A stretch of 64,000 nt of DNA, from the NCBI RefSeq assembly GCF_041903755.1, contig NZ_JBBWVE010000014.1:1-64000 (forward strand). The letters are read 5' to 3'. Each line of letters begins with the position of its first letter. Position 1 is the first letter of the stretch. The notes beneath the pieces are model-generated. The model saw only the letters and a program-made list of their open reading frames with translations. It was not told the DNA's origin and did no database searches. A program made the position numbers and the translations under genes. Origin of the DNA: Thiocapsa roseilacustris (GTDB lineage Bacteria > Pseudomonadota > Gammaproteobacteria > Chromatiales > Chromatiaceae). This document shows positions 7,851-16,448 of the stretch, in pieces.

Positions 7851-9382
7851 TAGATCTTCCCCCCTCGGTTTGCCGGCAGCTCGATCCGGATCGCACAACC
7901 GCCCGCTGCCGCAGCCTGTGCCTCGATGGTCCCGCCATGGGCCAGCACCAGGTTCTTCGCGATCGCCAGACCCAATCCCGCGCCGCCCGTGTGGCGGCTT
8001 CGCGAGGCGTCAACCCGATAGAGTCGGTCGAAGAGCCGCGGCAGATCCTCGTTCGGGACGCCGGGCGCCGTATCCTCGAAGGTGACCCGATAGCCGCCGA
8101 ACGCAGCTGCGTCCAGGATTACCGTCAGCCCTCCGCCCGGATCCGTGTAGCTCAGGCTGTTGTGAAGCAGGTTGCCGAAGAGTTGGGAGATACGGCCGGC
8201 GTCCGCTTTTAGCGGAGCATCCCCGGCCTGAGCCGCGTCGCGCCGACCGGCAAGCCGATTGTCGAAGACCAATTCGAGCCCCGCGGCCTCGAAACGCGTC
8301 CGGAAGGCATCGATATCCTCGCAGAGGATCTCGGCAAGATCGATCTCCTGCATGCGGTAGGCGAGTGCACCGAGATCCGTCGTTGCGAGATCATTCAAGT
8401 CTTCGACCAGGCGCGAGAGCCGCAGCACGTCCCCGTGGAGTCGATCGACCTCCGCGCGGTCGAGCGGCCTCACGCCATCCTGCATCGCTTCCAGATGCGC
8501 CCGCAACAGCGCGATCGGTGTGCGCAGCTCATGGGAGATATCCGCGACCCACTGACGCCGCGCCCGATCGTTGCGCCCCAGCGCATCCGCAAGGGCGTTG
8601 ATGTCGCGGCCCAAGCGAGCGATCTCGTCGCCGCCTCCGATCGCCACGCGGGCGTCATAGTCCCCGGCCGCCAGTCGGCGCGCGGTCCGCTGGAGCGCCT
8701 TCACCGGCCGGACCAGACGACTGGACAGCGGATAGGCCAAGGCGGCCGCAAGCACCAGCATCGCCGCCACGATCAGCCAGAGTCGTCCGCCTTGGCGCTC
8801 GACGAAATGCAGGTCGGCGAGCTCCGCGACCGGGGGACCCGCGATGACCGCAAGCGCACCGATCGGCGTACCGTCGAGATTCAACGGAAAACGCCGGGTG
8901 TCGGGCAACAGCTCCGGCCGACCATAGATCAGGGCGCCCTCGGCGTCGAGCAGCATCAAACGCAGCTCGATTGGCGGCCCCTGACCCCGTCGCTCGTCCC
9001 GCAACGCCGACGGTGGTGGCCAAACGAAGCCATCGCCTCCGTCCGCCTGATGATGCGGTGCGAGAAAGCGCCGCACCCACGGCGGAGAACGTGAGCCCTC
9101 GCCCGGTCCGCCCCAACGCCCCTCCGCGGGCCAATCGCGCCCCAGCAGCGCGCCGAGCCACAGCCGTGGCGACGCGCGCAGCGGCGCCCAACTCTCCTCC
9201 CGGGCATAGATCTCGGTGAGACGCTCGGCAATGATCTCGATCCGCGCCTGCTCGCGCGCCTCGGCCAGCTCGACCAGTCCGCGTTGAAGCGACCAGTGCA
9301 CGAACGCCTGGGTGCCCGACAGCACCAGCACGCACGCGAACAGAAGCGTGAGGAAGACCTTGGAGTGAATGGAGAGTGACAT
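7850..9382 (-). CDS. Sensor histidine kinase (BaeS-like)
   Basis: 510 residues from ATG 9382, chosen for the GGAG ten bases upstream and because the first membrane helix follows at once (HSKVFLTLLFACVLVLSGTQ). Then a ~170-residue periplasmic sensor part, a second helix (LWLIVAAMLVLAAALAYPL), HAMP segment, phospho-acceptor His in WVADISHELRTPIALLRAH, and an ATPase domain with N box (LFGNLLHNSLSYT), G1 (FEDTAPGVP) and G2 (GGAGLGLAI). Autophosphorylates and signals to the regulator encoded downstream. The periplasmic domain is Arg/Gly/Pro-rich and unlike a characterised ligand domain, so the signal is unknown. The TAG stop overlaps the end of the TIR163 repeat. Confidence 0.9.
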   Translation of the reverse strand: MSLSIHSKVFLTLLFACVLVLSGTQAFVHWSLQRGLVELAEAREQARIEIIAERLTEIYAREESWAPLRASPRLWLGALLGRDWPAEGRWGGPGEGSRSPPWVRRFLAPHHQADGGDGFVWPPPSALRDERRGQGPPIELRLMLLDAEGALIYGRPELLPDTRRFPLNLDGTPIGALAVIAGPPVAELADLHFVERQGGRLWLIVAAMLVLAAALAYPLSSRLVRPVKALQRTARRLAAGDYDARVAIGGGDEIARLGRDINALADALGRNDRARRQWVADISHELRTPIALLRAHLEAMQDGVRPLDRAEVDRLHGDVLRLSRLVEDLNDLATTDLGALAYRMQEIDLAEILCEDIDAFRTRFEAAGLELVFDNRLAGRRDAAQAGDAPLKADAGRISQLFGNLLHNSLSYTDPGGGLTVILDAAAFGGYRVTFEDTAPGVPNEDLPRLFDRLYRVDASRSRHTGGAGLGLAIAKNLVLAHGGTIEAQAAAAGGCAIRIELPANRGGKI

Positions 9383-10054
9383 CTTGACGGCAGCTCCGGA
9401 CGGCTCGGCAAGAGCGGCCCGTGAATGGGGTGTTGCAGCAGGTGTGGTTTCGGTCGAGGGCATCGCCCCGCGTCGACGCAGGCTCGGCGCAATCAACGCC
9501 GTCGGGCGGCATCCGTTCGCCTGGATCGTGAGGCGGGCCACTCAAAACAGAAAGGGACTCGTGACACCCGCTCCGCGGTGTCGCGCATGCGCGCGGCGCT
9601 CTTGCGCAGCCTGCCGCGATGGGCGGAGTGACGGACAAGGCCACATCCGTTCTCGATTGACGGGCGACAATAACAGGCGACGGTGCATCAAAAAGGAATG
9701 CATCGACCCCGCGACGCTCGTGTTCCACATTTCGCAATGCGCGATGTATATCCGTGCGTTTCAATGGCGCCCCACGGATTTCGCGTCCAATCCATCCGAA
9801 CCCGCGTCTACCAGGCGCCTGGCGCACGCGCCGAATCTTCGGGTGCGATCCCGGGGATGCGTTCTGTAAGTCCATCGGGCCGTCAGGCCAGCGGAAAAGA
9901 CGACTGCAAGTGGTCGATCCCAGGGTGTTGTCGTTTCGCGACAATCGTAGGGCTCGCTGCCGGGCTGCGCGATGAGCGTTGCCGCCGTCTCGCCGATCTG
10001 ACCTTGCGCCCCGAAAGAGCGAGGACAGTCACTCATCGACCTCGACCGGAGAGC
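9383..10054. other. Intergenic region without a recognisable gene
   Basis: About 670 bp between the divergently oriented kinase gene and a secreted orphan. No reading frame here resembles a protein, and no RNA gene or strong hairpin was seen. It should hold promoters for both neighbours, but no convincing -35/-10 pair stood out. Confidence 0.5.
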
Positions 10055-10579
10055 ATGATGACGATAACACGCATTATCCATGACGGGTTTCGTACCGGCA
10101 TGATCGCCCTATACATCGGGGCTGCAGGCACGGCCCACGCGCAATCCTTCGCCGTGGACAATGGCGTCATCAGCGGCGTGACGGGTATCGAGATCCAAGG
10201 CAACCTCTACGAGGTCACCTTTGCGGATGGCTCCTTCAATGGCGTCTACCCCTCCGCGCTCAGCGGATACGGGGGGCTCGCACGGGCGGTCGCTCAAGCC
10301 CTCCTCGTTGCAAGCGAGAGCGGTGCGCTCCCGGCCAACCCCGGCGGTCAACGGAACCGACAACTCCATGGATGCAGCTCTCGTGAATCCTGCACGGTCT
10401 TGATCCCGGAGCATTCGACCGGCGCGGCACCCTCTGCGCAAACGATCTACGCGGTCGAGGTGATCTATTCCGGGGAGCTGTTCCGCTCGGTTCCATCCAA
10501 ACTGTGGCCTTTCGATGCATCCACGGACACCACGCACATGCCGGACATGCTGTACGCGATCATCACTCCGGCCGGTTAG
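10055..10579 (+). CDS. Secreted hypothetical protein
   Basis: 174 residues, not recognised. Start ATG 10055 with GGAG six bases upstream. A signal peptide is visible (GMIALYIGAAGTAHA, likely cut before QSFAVDNG). The mature part begins with a short strand-rich stretch containing TGIEIQGNLYEVTFADGSF and two Cys (GCSSRESCTVL) that could form a disulfide, and ends DMLYAIITPAG. The TGIEI..YEVTFADGSF segment resembles short secreted proteins of cyanobacteria and proteobacteria of unknown role, but no function can be given. No operon partner; a broken hemerythrin gene follows. Confidence 0.6.
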   Translation: MMTITRIIHDGFRTGMIALYIGAAGTAHAQSFAVDNGVISGVTGIEIQGNLYEVTFADGSFNGVYPSALSGYGGLARAVAQALLVASESGALPANPGGQRNRQLHGCSSRESCTVLIPEHSTGAAPSAQTIYAVEVIYSGELFRSVPSKLWPFDASTDTTHMPDMLYAIITPAG

Positions 10580-10581
10580 CG

Positions 10582-10843
10582 GTCGATTCGCGCGACAAGG
10601 ACGCGTTGCGCGGCATCCTCGAGACGCTGCATTTCCTGGTGCAGCAGCACAACTACAAAGAAGAGGGGATTGTATACGATGACCGACGGGGCACTGCCGC
10701 AGCGAGCGGCGGACATGGCTGAGCTGATAGAGGATGCCCTGGTTGGGAGCGGATTGAACCGGCATGCCTTGGACGCAGCGATCGGCAAGACCGCTGCGGG
10801 ACCACCAATCAAGCCTTTAGGCGATTCCCGGAAAATTCCATAA
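10582..10843 (+). pseudogene. Hemerythrin-domain gene remnant, 5'-truncated and frameshifted
   Basis: The first frame reads DKDALRGILETLHFLV then QQHNYKEEGIVYD, the typical iron-ligand helix of HHE hemerythrins (HNxKEExxLY). The continuation MTDGALPQRAADMAELI is in another frame starting at 10679, so a frameshift (a loss of two bases or equivalent) separates the halves. No N-terminal part with the first His ligands is present upstream. The 3' end enters the TIR163 repeat, whose first bases supply the last codons and the TAA at 10841-10843. A decayed gene trimmed or hit by the repeat is the simplest reading. Confidence 0.7.
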
Positions 10844-10982
10844 CCGTAGGTTGTGCTGACGACAGGAGGCACAACTTGCGCCGACGGTTGGTTGTGCCTC
10901 GCACGGCTCGGCACAACCTACGATTTTCGGAGCCTGGAGCGCTACGATGCGCAACCCGGCATAACGGTTTCCGGAATTCGCC
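10820..10982. repeat. TIR163 repeat, copy 2
   Basis: 163 bp with ends GGCGATTCCCGGAAAA and GTTTCCGGAATTCGCC, and the inner GTAGGTTGTGC ... GCACAACCTACG hairpin block. Same length and order as copy 1 at 7688-7850, with scattered substitutions. It abuts the hemerythrin remnant. No obvious target-site duplication on either side. Confidence 0.85.
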
Positions 10983-11187
10983 GTAACTGCGAGCACAGCG
11001 GGGTAGCCAACGGACCTCGCAAGGCCGTCGTGTTGCCGTGCGAAGTGACGAAGACCGAGCCCTGCTGTCATTCGCACACCGGCGGGCGGCGGGTTCTAAC
11101 CTAGCCCGGCGAGGCCGCCTTCAAGCTGCCGGGAATGCATCGGAACCAGATGGCGCCCACGGCGGCTGGGCGCCCATCAAGACATCC

Positions 11188-12609
11188 TTACCTGGTTATG
11201 ACGCTCTGGACGGCCGCATAAGCGTCCAGAATCCCTGCGCCACACAGGTCGGGGTCATCGCCACAGTCTGTGCCGTTCGGAAAGGGACGAGCGCTTGATT
11301 GAAGGGCTGCAAGGACCTCGCCGGGAGTCAGGCTCGGATTGACTGAAAACATCAAGGCGACCACACCGGCGACATGTGGCGTCGCCATGCTGGTCCCGTT
11401 GTACGCGCCATAGGTATCGCCTGTCGGTGCTTTCGTGCCGCTATCCAGTGTGGATAAAATGCCGCCCCCCGGCATCTGAACATCCCCGCCAGGGGCGCTG
11501 ATCTCGATGCCCGGGCCGAAGTTGCTGTACCGTGCGAGATCCCCGGTTGGGTCGGTTGCGGCCACCGTGATCAGGTCGTCGCAACTGGCCGGGGTGAAGT
11601 TTGCTTCGTCGCTGCTGCTGTTGCCGGCCGCGACAACCAACACGCTGCCCTCGCCGACCACATCATCTACAGCCGATTGCCAAGCCGCATCACAGGCGCC
11701 GGAGCCGCCGAGACTCATGTTGAGCACCTTCGCCGGATTGCTGTTATCCGGTACACCCGGCACCGACAATCCAGCGGACCAACGCATTGCATCCAGAATG
11801 TCCGAGGTTATGCCCCCTAGGCGCCCGAGCGTTCTGACCGGCTGAATCGTCGCACCGAAGGCGATTCCGGCAACCCCGGTCGCGTTGTCGGTCGCCGCGC
11901 CGATCGTCCCGGCAACATGAGTCCCGTGCCACGAGCTGGACTGAAAAAAGGAGTAATCCCCTGGGTCGGTCGGGTCCGCATCTCGTCCGTTGCGATCGCG
12001 TGCGTTGAATCGACTGTTGATAAAGTCGTAGCCGCCGCTCCATTGCCCGACGAGGTCTTCGTGCTCGCCGCGGATGCCGGTATCCAAGACTGCAACATGG
12101 ATATCTGGATCGCCGACCGTCAGATCCCAAGCGGCAGGCAAATTGATGCCCCCGATAGGACTAAAGTAATGCCACTGATCCTCGTAAAGGGGATCGTCCG
12201 GGGCAAGCTGAACTGTCGGACTCGCGGTGAACAATTGTGGAAACATAATCCGGTCGGGTACGGCGTAAGCAACGCCCGGCAGGACCTTGATACGGTCTAC
12301 GATCGCCTGAGCTCTCTCGAGAGGCAGTCGAGCCGGGAGAGACAGCACACGGGCATCGCCCGACATGGCCCGAACCCGCGACAGGCGCAAACCGGCCGCC
12401 TGAGTCATCCGGGCGAGCTGCGCCGGGCTGATGCCGAGGTCACGCGCCGACCCATCGTAGCGTTCCAACCGCACAATGAGCGCTGAAACCTCGGTCGAGG
12501 TAGGATCCACCGCCACGTCGCTGCTCGCGGCAAGCGCGGGGGCAGACGTTCCTGCAATGAGAAAACCAGCCAACAGAGAAGCGGGCAATGCACCCATTTG
12601 CCGAGACAT
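11188..12609 (-). CDS. Secreted subtilisin-like serine protease (S8)
   Basis: 473 residues from ATG 12609 (GAGGGTGG upstream); a TTG five codons earlier is possible. A signal peptide ends near APALA-ASS. Residues ~40-125 look like an inhibitor-type propeptide. The catalytic triad is complete: Asp176 (VAVLDTGIR), His228 (WHGTHVAGT), Ser407 (NGTSMATPHVAG), with oxyanion Asn in VVAAGNSSS. Several Cys in the catalytic domain (SGACDAAW, ASCDDL, DCGDDPDLCG) could form disulfides, as expected of an extracellular protease. No autotransporter or PPC domain follows, so secretion is probably by Sec and type II. Solitary gene. Confidence 0.92.
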   Translation of the reverse strand: MSRQMGALPASLLAGFLIAGTSAPALAASSDVAVDPTSTEVSALIVRLERYDGSARDLGISPAQLARMTQAAGLRLSRVRAMSGDARVLSLPARLPLERAQAIVDRIKVLPGVAYAVPDRIMFPQLFTASPTVQLAPDDPLYEDQWHYFSPIGGINLPAAWDLTVGDPDIHVAVLDTGIRGEHEDLVGQWSGGYDFINSRFNARDRNGRDADPTDPGDYSFFQSSSWHGTHVAGTIGAATDNATGVAGIAFGATIQPVRTLGRLGGITSDILDAMRWSAGLSVPGVPDNSNPAKVLNMSLGGSGACDAAWQSAVDDVVGEGSVLVVAAGNSSSDEANFTPASCDDLITVAATDPTGDLARYSNFGPGIEISAPGGDVQMPGGGILSTLDSGTKAPTGDTYGAYNGTSMATPHVAGVVALMFSVNPSLTPGEVLAALQSSARPFPNGTDCGDDPDLCGAGILDAYAAVQSVITR

Positions 12610-12861
12610 AAGAACCACCCTCAAGAAAACGGAGTTAACCGAACACCTATCTTAGGGTAGAAGTCACTGACAAGCCCGTCAAAAAATACTGTCCAGACGT
12701 CGTGGGCCGTGAGATCGCCCTTGTCCAGCGGCAAGCCCCCGGGCCGCGGATCGATACGTTCATGACGCCAGCCTCGCGTGGACAGTTGATCCACACCGAA
12801 ACCTACCTAACTTTCCTTCAAATGAGGTTACCCCGACCAAGCCACCCCAGGCAGGCTCGAC

Positions 12862-13527
12862 ATGACGATCGACGGTACGCTGTTCTCGCCGGCCCTGCTC
12901 TGGGTCATGAACCTTCTCTTCGCCTTGATCCTGCTGCTCGCCTTGCGGTTGACGCCGTGGCGGAAGTTTCGCGACATGGAGCAACTGAACGTTTTTCTTG
13001 GGGCAGTCGTTGCGCTGCTGGTGCTCTGGCACATGGACGTTCAGGTGCAGTCCGGGTTGTCGTTTCATCTGCTCGGGGTGACGGCAATGACCCTAATGTT
13101 TGGATGGTCGTTGGCTGTGCTCGGGGCGGCGTTGGCGCTGCTCGGGGTGGTCCTGAACGCGGGAACGGGCTGGGACGGGTTTGCGATGAATGCCTTCCTC
13201 ACGGGGGTCGTGCCGGCGACCCTCACCCAGGTCGCCTTGATCCTGATCCGCTGGTATCTGCCCAAACAGTTCTTCGTCTATGTGCTGGTGAACGGGTTCC
13301 TGACCGCCGGTTTGGTGGGCGTGATGACGGGCTATCTGGCAGCCGGGTTGCTGGTGGTCAGCGGCGCTTACAGCTTCGCCGACCTCAGCGAAACGGTGCT
13401 ACCCTTCTTTCCATTGATGTTCATGCCGGAGGCCTTCCTGAACGGCTGGATCTTGGCCGTGCTGGTGGCCTTCAAGCCGCAGTGGGTCTACTCCTTCAGC
13501 GATGAACAGTATCTGAAAGGTAAGTAA
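12862..13527 (+). CDS. CbiM-like energy-coupling-factor transporter permease
   Basis: 221 residues with about six hydrophobic helices. The PF01891/CbiM-type signature MPEAFLNGWILAVLVAF is near the C-terminus, and LGVTAMTLMFGWSLAVLGA in the middle resembles the CbiM core. CbiM proteins are the substrate-specific membrane parts of nickel/cobalt ECF transporters. Here the N-terminal metal-binding Met-His segment of classical CbiM is not seen, and no ATPase, CbiQ or CbiN gene is adjacent, so the substrate is uncertain and a shared energising module elsewhere would be needed. No cobalamin or NiCo riboswitch was recognised in the 237-bp leader. The djlA gene follows 13 bases later, probably co-transcribed. 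Confidence 0.75.
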   Translation: MTIDGTLFSPALLWVMNLLFALILLLALRLTPWRKFRDMEQLNVFLGAVVALLVLWHMDVQVQSGLSFHLLGVTAMTLMFGWSLAVLGAALALLGVVLNAGTGWDGFAMNAFLTGVVPATLTQVALILIRWYLPKQFFVYVLVNGFLTAGLVGVMTGYLAAGLLVVSGAYSFADLSETVLPFFPLMFMPEAFLNGWILAVLVAFKPQWVYSFSDEQYLKGK

Positions 13528-13540
13528 GGGAGTTTTCGAC

Positions 13541-14362
13541 ATGGGTTGGGTCGGCACAGCCGTCGGCGGCGCCATCGGTCTGGTCGTGGGAGGTCCGGTC
13601 GGCGCGGTGTTTGGTGCGGCCTTGGGTCAGGGTGTCGATCGGGGCTGGATCGGCGGTGCGCGGCGCCCGGCCTTGACGGGTGCACAGCGGGCGCGGGTCC
13701 AGGCGCGTTTCTTCGAGACGACCTTCTTGGTGATGGGGCATGTCGCCAAGGCCGACGGGCGGGTCAGCGAGGCGGAGGTCGCCCTGGCGCGTTCGGTGAT
13801 GGATCGGATGTCCTTGGGCACCGACCAGCGCCGCGTGGCGATTGATCTCTTCAACCAAGGCAAGTCGCCGGACTTCGATCTAGCGGGCGCCATCGCTGCG
13901 CTGAAGGCGGTCTGTGCGGGCCAAGGGACCTTGATTCACCTGTTCCTCGAGGTGCAGCTCCTGACCGCCTATGTGGACGGTGCCCCGACGCCGGACCAGC
14001 GACGCGCGCTCGAGACCATTCGGTGCGGGCTCAACGTCTCGGCCTTCGCCTATCGGCAGCTCGAAAACCTTTTGGTGCTGCAGCAGCGGATGTATGCCGG
14101 TGCGACCGGTCAGTCCGGCCGCGGCAGGTCCTCGACGGCTGCAAGGCCGGCGCCGCTCGCCAGCGCCTACGCCACCTTGGGGGTCGGACCCAAAGCGAGT
14201 GATGCGGAGATCAAGAAGGCGTATCGGCGTCTGATGAGCCAGCATCATCCGGATAAGTTGATGGCGAGGGGTCTGCCGGAGGAGGCGATGCGGATGGCCT
14301 CGCAGAAGACACAGGAGATCCGGCGTGCCTACGAGACCATCACTGAAGCCAGGGCGGCCTAG
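13541..14362 (+). CDS. djlA: DjlA-type DnaJ co-chaperone with TerB domain
   Basis: 273 residues. A Gly-rich hydrophobic N-terminus (GGAIGLVVGGPVGAVFGAAL) may insert in the inner membrane as in DjlA. Residues ~55-175 form a TerB-like helical domain (FLVMGHVAKADGRVSEAEV). The C-terminal J domain (~207-270) contains YATLGVGPKASDAEIKKAYR and the diagnostic HPD in MSQHHPDKLMARG, needed to stimulate DnaK ATPase. Preceded by GGGAG at good spacing. Likely DnaK partner at the membrane. Confidence 0.9.
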   Translation: MGWVGTAVGGAIGLVVGGPVGAVFGAALGQGVDRGWIGGARRPALTGAQRARVQARFFETTFLVMGHVAKADGRVSEAEVALARSVMDRMSLGTDQRRVAIDLFNQGKSPDFDLAGAIAALKAVCAGQGTLIHLFLEVQLLTAYVDGAPTPDQRRALETIRCGLNVSAFAYRQLENLLVLQQRMYAGATGQSGRGRSSTAARPAPLASAYATLGVGPKASDAEIKKAYRRLMSQHHPDKLMARGLPEEAMRMASQKTQEIRRAYETITEARAA

Positions 14363-14489
14363 GCATGTGCGTCCGCGCGCCGAGTGAAAATCCGGTCCGC
14401 TTCGGTTAGAGTTCCTCACTTCCAACATCAAAACGGATCCGCGCCGAGGCGCATGTGCCGCGGTGCGCGAGATCTTAGAGGACAACAGC

Positions 14490-15173
14490 ATGACGCCTGA
14501 TCTGATCGCACCGTCCATCCTCTCGGCGAATTTCGCCCGGCTCGGCGAGGAGGTCGACAATGTGCTCGCCGCCGGCGCGGACATCGTCCATTTCGACGTG
14601 ATGGACAACCATTACGTGCCGAATCTGACCATCGGCCCGCTGGTCTGCGAGGCCCTGCGCAAGCACGGCGTGACGGCGCCGATCGACGTGCATCTGATGG
14701 TGAAGCCGGTCGATCGGATCATCCCGGACTTTGCCGCCGCGGGCGCGACCTACATCACCTTCCATCCGGAGGCGAGCGAGCACATCGACCGCACCCTGCA
14801 GTTGATCCGCAACGAGGGTTGCAAGGCGGGTTTGGTCTTCAACCCGGCCACCTCGTTGAGCTATCTCGATTATGTGATGGACAAGATCGACATGATCCTG
14901 CTGATGTCGGTGAACCCCGGCTTCGGCGGGCAGAGCTTCATCCCGGCGACGATGGACAAGCTGCGCGCGGCGCGCAAGATGATCGATACGTCCGGGTTCG
15001 ACATTCGGCTCGAGGTCGACGGCGGCGTGAAGGCGGACAACATCGGCGAGATCAAGGCGGCCGGCGCGGACACCTTCGTCTCCGGCTCCGGGATCTTCGG
15101 CAAGGGTCGCGACAGCGATCCGCATCGCTACGACAGCATTATCCGGGAGATGCGGGAGCAGATGGCGCGCTGA
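14490..15173 (+). CDS. rpe: Ribulose-phosphate 3-epimerase
   Basis: 227 residues, normal for Rpe. Interconverts D-ribulose 5-phosphate and D-xylulose 5-phosphate in the pentose phosphate and Calvin cycles. Motifs: IAPSILSANFARLGEE, metal-binding HFDVMDNHYVPNLTIG, DVHLMVKPVDR, MSVNPGFGGQSFIP and LEVDGGVKADN with the catalytic Asp. Start ATG 14490 follows an AGAGGA; an in-frame ATG nine codons earlier is less likely. The TGA stop is the first three bases of a T87 repeat. With gph and trpE downstream it forms the rpe-gph-trpE order common in gammaproteobacteria. In an autotroph it also serves RuBP regeneration. Confidence 0.97.
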   Translation: MTPDLIAPSILSANFARLGEEVDNVLAAGADIVHFDVMDNHYVPNLTIGPLVCEALRKHGVTAPIDVHLMVKPVDRIIPDFAAAGATYITFHPEASEHIDRTLQLIRNEGCKAGLVFNPATSLSYLDYVMDKIDMILLMSVNPGFGGQSFIPATMDKLRAARKMIDTSGFDIRLEVDGGVKADNIGEIKAAGADTFVSGSGIFGKGRDSDPHRYDSIIREMREQMAR

Positions 15174-15255
15174 ACCGCGTCCTGGGCTATGGTCGGGGTG
15201 GGAGTTTGGTCGATGCGGCCGAGCTTCCCTTCGCGATTCGAGTTGACGCGGTTCA
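15171..15255. repeat. T87 repeat carrying the rpe stop codon
   Basis: Ends TGAACCGCGTCC... and ...TTGACGCGGTTCA, a variant with TGA/TCA instead of TAA/TTA at the tips. The tip TGA is the stop codon of rpe. The inner sequence is diverged. Lies in the 293-bp rpe-gph gap; the rest of that gap holds nothing recognised. Confidence 0.75.
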
Positions 15256-15466
15256 GGTGAAGAAGGGCCTGAATGGTAAGCTCGATTTTTTGATCGTGTC
15301 GGTCGGGTTAGGCGCGTGTGGGACAGCGCTCGCTCTTGGCCCCCGGGTTTTGACGCGCGCCGTAACCGGAAGTCGGCGGTCTGCTCGGAGGTTTGATGTC
15401 GGATGACGCTGCGCTAATCCGACCTGCGGGGTTCTCTCTTTGACGTTTTGGTGGAGCTGTGATCGC

Positions 15467-16135
15467 ATGCTGCGACCGAAGATGATCCTGATCGATGTGG
15501 ATGGCACGCTGGTGGACAGCGTCCCGGATCTGGCCTTTTGTGTCGACGCCATGATGGAGCGGCTCGGCCGTCCGCCCCACGGGGAGACGGCCGTGCGCAA
15601 CTGGGTGGGGAACGGCGTGGAACGGCTGGTGCGCCGGGCGCTGATCGGGCAACTCGACGGCGAGCCCGACGAGGCGGATTTCGAGGCGGCGCTTCCGATC
15701 TTTCTGGAGCTCTACGCGGACAATACCTCCAAGCGCTCGGTGCTCTATCCGGGCGTGATCGAGGGCATCGCCTTCATGAAGGGCGCGGGTTATCAGCTCG
15801 GCTGCGTGACCAACAAGGCCGCTCAGTTCACCGAGCCATTGCTGCGTGATTTGGGGATCCGCGACAATTTCGGCCTGGTGGTCAGCGGTGATACGCTACC
15901 CAAAAAGAAGCCGGATCCCATGCCGTTGCTCCACGCGGCGCAACACTTCGGTGTCGAGCCTGCGGAGGCGCTCATGATCGGCGACTCGGTGAGCGACGTG
16001 AAGGCCGCGCGTGCCGCGGGTTTCCGGATCATCTGCATGAGCTATGGCTACAACCACGGTCAGGACATCCGCGGGGCCAAGCCCGACGCGGTGATCGACA
16101 CCATGGTCGAGCTCAAGGGTCTGTTGGCCGCGTAA
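15467..16135 (+). CDS. gph: Phosphoglycolate phosphatase
   Basis: 222 residues from ATG 15467. HAD-superfamily hydrolase: nucleophile motif LIDVDGTLVDSVPDL, motif II Thr in LGCVTNKAAQ, motif III Lys in LPKKKPDP, and motif IV MIGDSVSDVKAA. The small helical cap follows motif I (GETAVRNWVGNGVERLVRRAL), as in Gph. Removes phosphate from 2-phosphoglycolate, the oxygenation by-product of Rubisco and of DNA repair; important for a Calvin-cycle organism. Sits between rpe and trpE. Confidence 0.95.
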   Translation: MLRPKMILIDVDGTLVDSVPDLAFCVDAMMERLGRPPHGETAVRNWVGNGVERLVRRALIGQLDGEPDEADFEAALPIFLELYADNTSKRSVLYPGVIEGIAFMKGAGYQLGCVTNKAAQFTEPLLRDLGIRDNFGLVVSGDTLPKKKPDPMPLLHAAQHFGVEPAEALMIGDSVSDVKAARAAGFRIICMSYGYNHGQDIRGAKPDAVIDTMVELKGLLAA

Positions 16136-16220
16136 TCCGTTGGTCTCGTAGGGTGGCAAAAGCGAAACCCATCCTCCAGACCGCTCTAGTGCAGCACGAC
16201 AGGTGTGTCGAGACTGTTCG

Positions 16221-16290
<70 letters not shown>

Positions 16291-16324
16291 TGATCCCGGA
16301 CGATCTCGGAATCTCTGCATTGCT

Positions 16325-16350
16325 CCACTAACCACTAACCACTAACCACT
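16325..16350. repeat. CCACTAA heptamer array, copy 1
   Basis: Three and a half tandem CCACTAA units ahead of trpE. The same unit recurs at 26546-26585 and, inverted, at 52746-52774. Each is intergenic. Confidence 0.85.
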
Positions 16351-16448
16351 CTATGAAACCCGGGACGATGCGAGCGATGAACGGGTGGCGATGGCGAGGT
16401 TGAGACCGCGTTCCGACCAGCCTTAAATCCCATTGCTCGGAGACCCCG

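Noticed and set aside
12609..12624. TTG 12624 as start of the subtilase
   Set aside because: ATG 12609 has the better-spaced GAGGGTGG and gives a normal signal peptide.
12625..12861. Cobalamin or NiCo riboswitch before the CbiM-like gene
   Set aside because: No B12-box-like GCCACTG core or paired GGGC stems characteristic of these riboswitches could be found.
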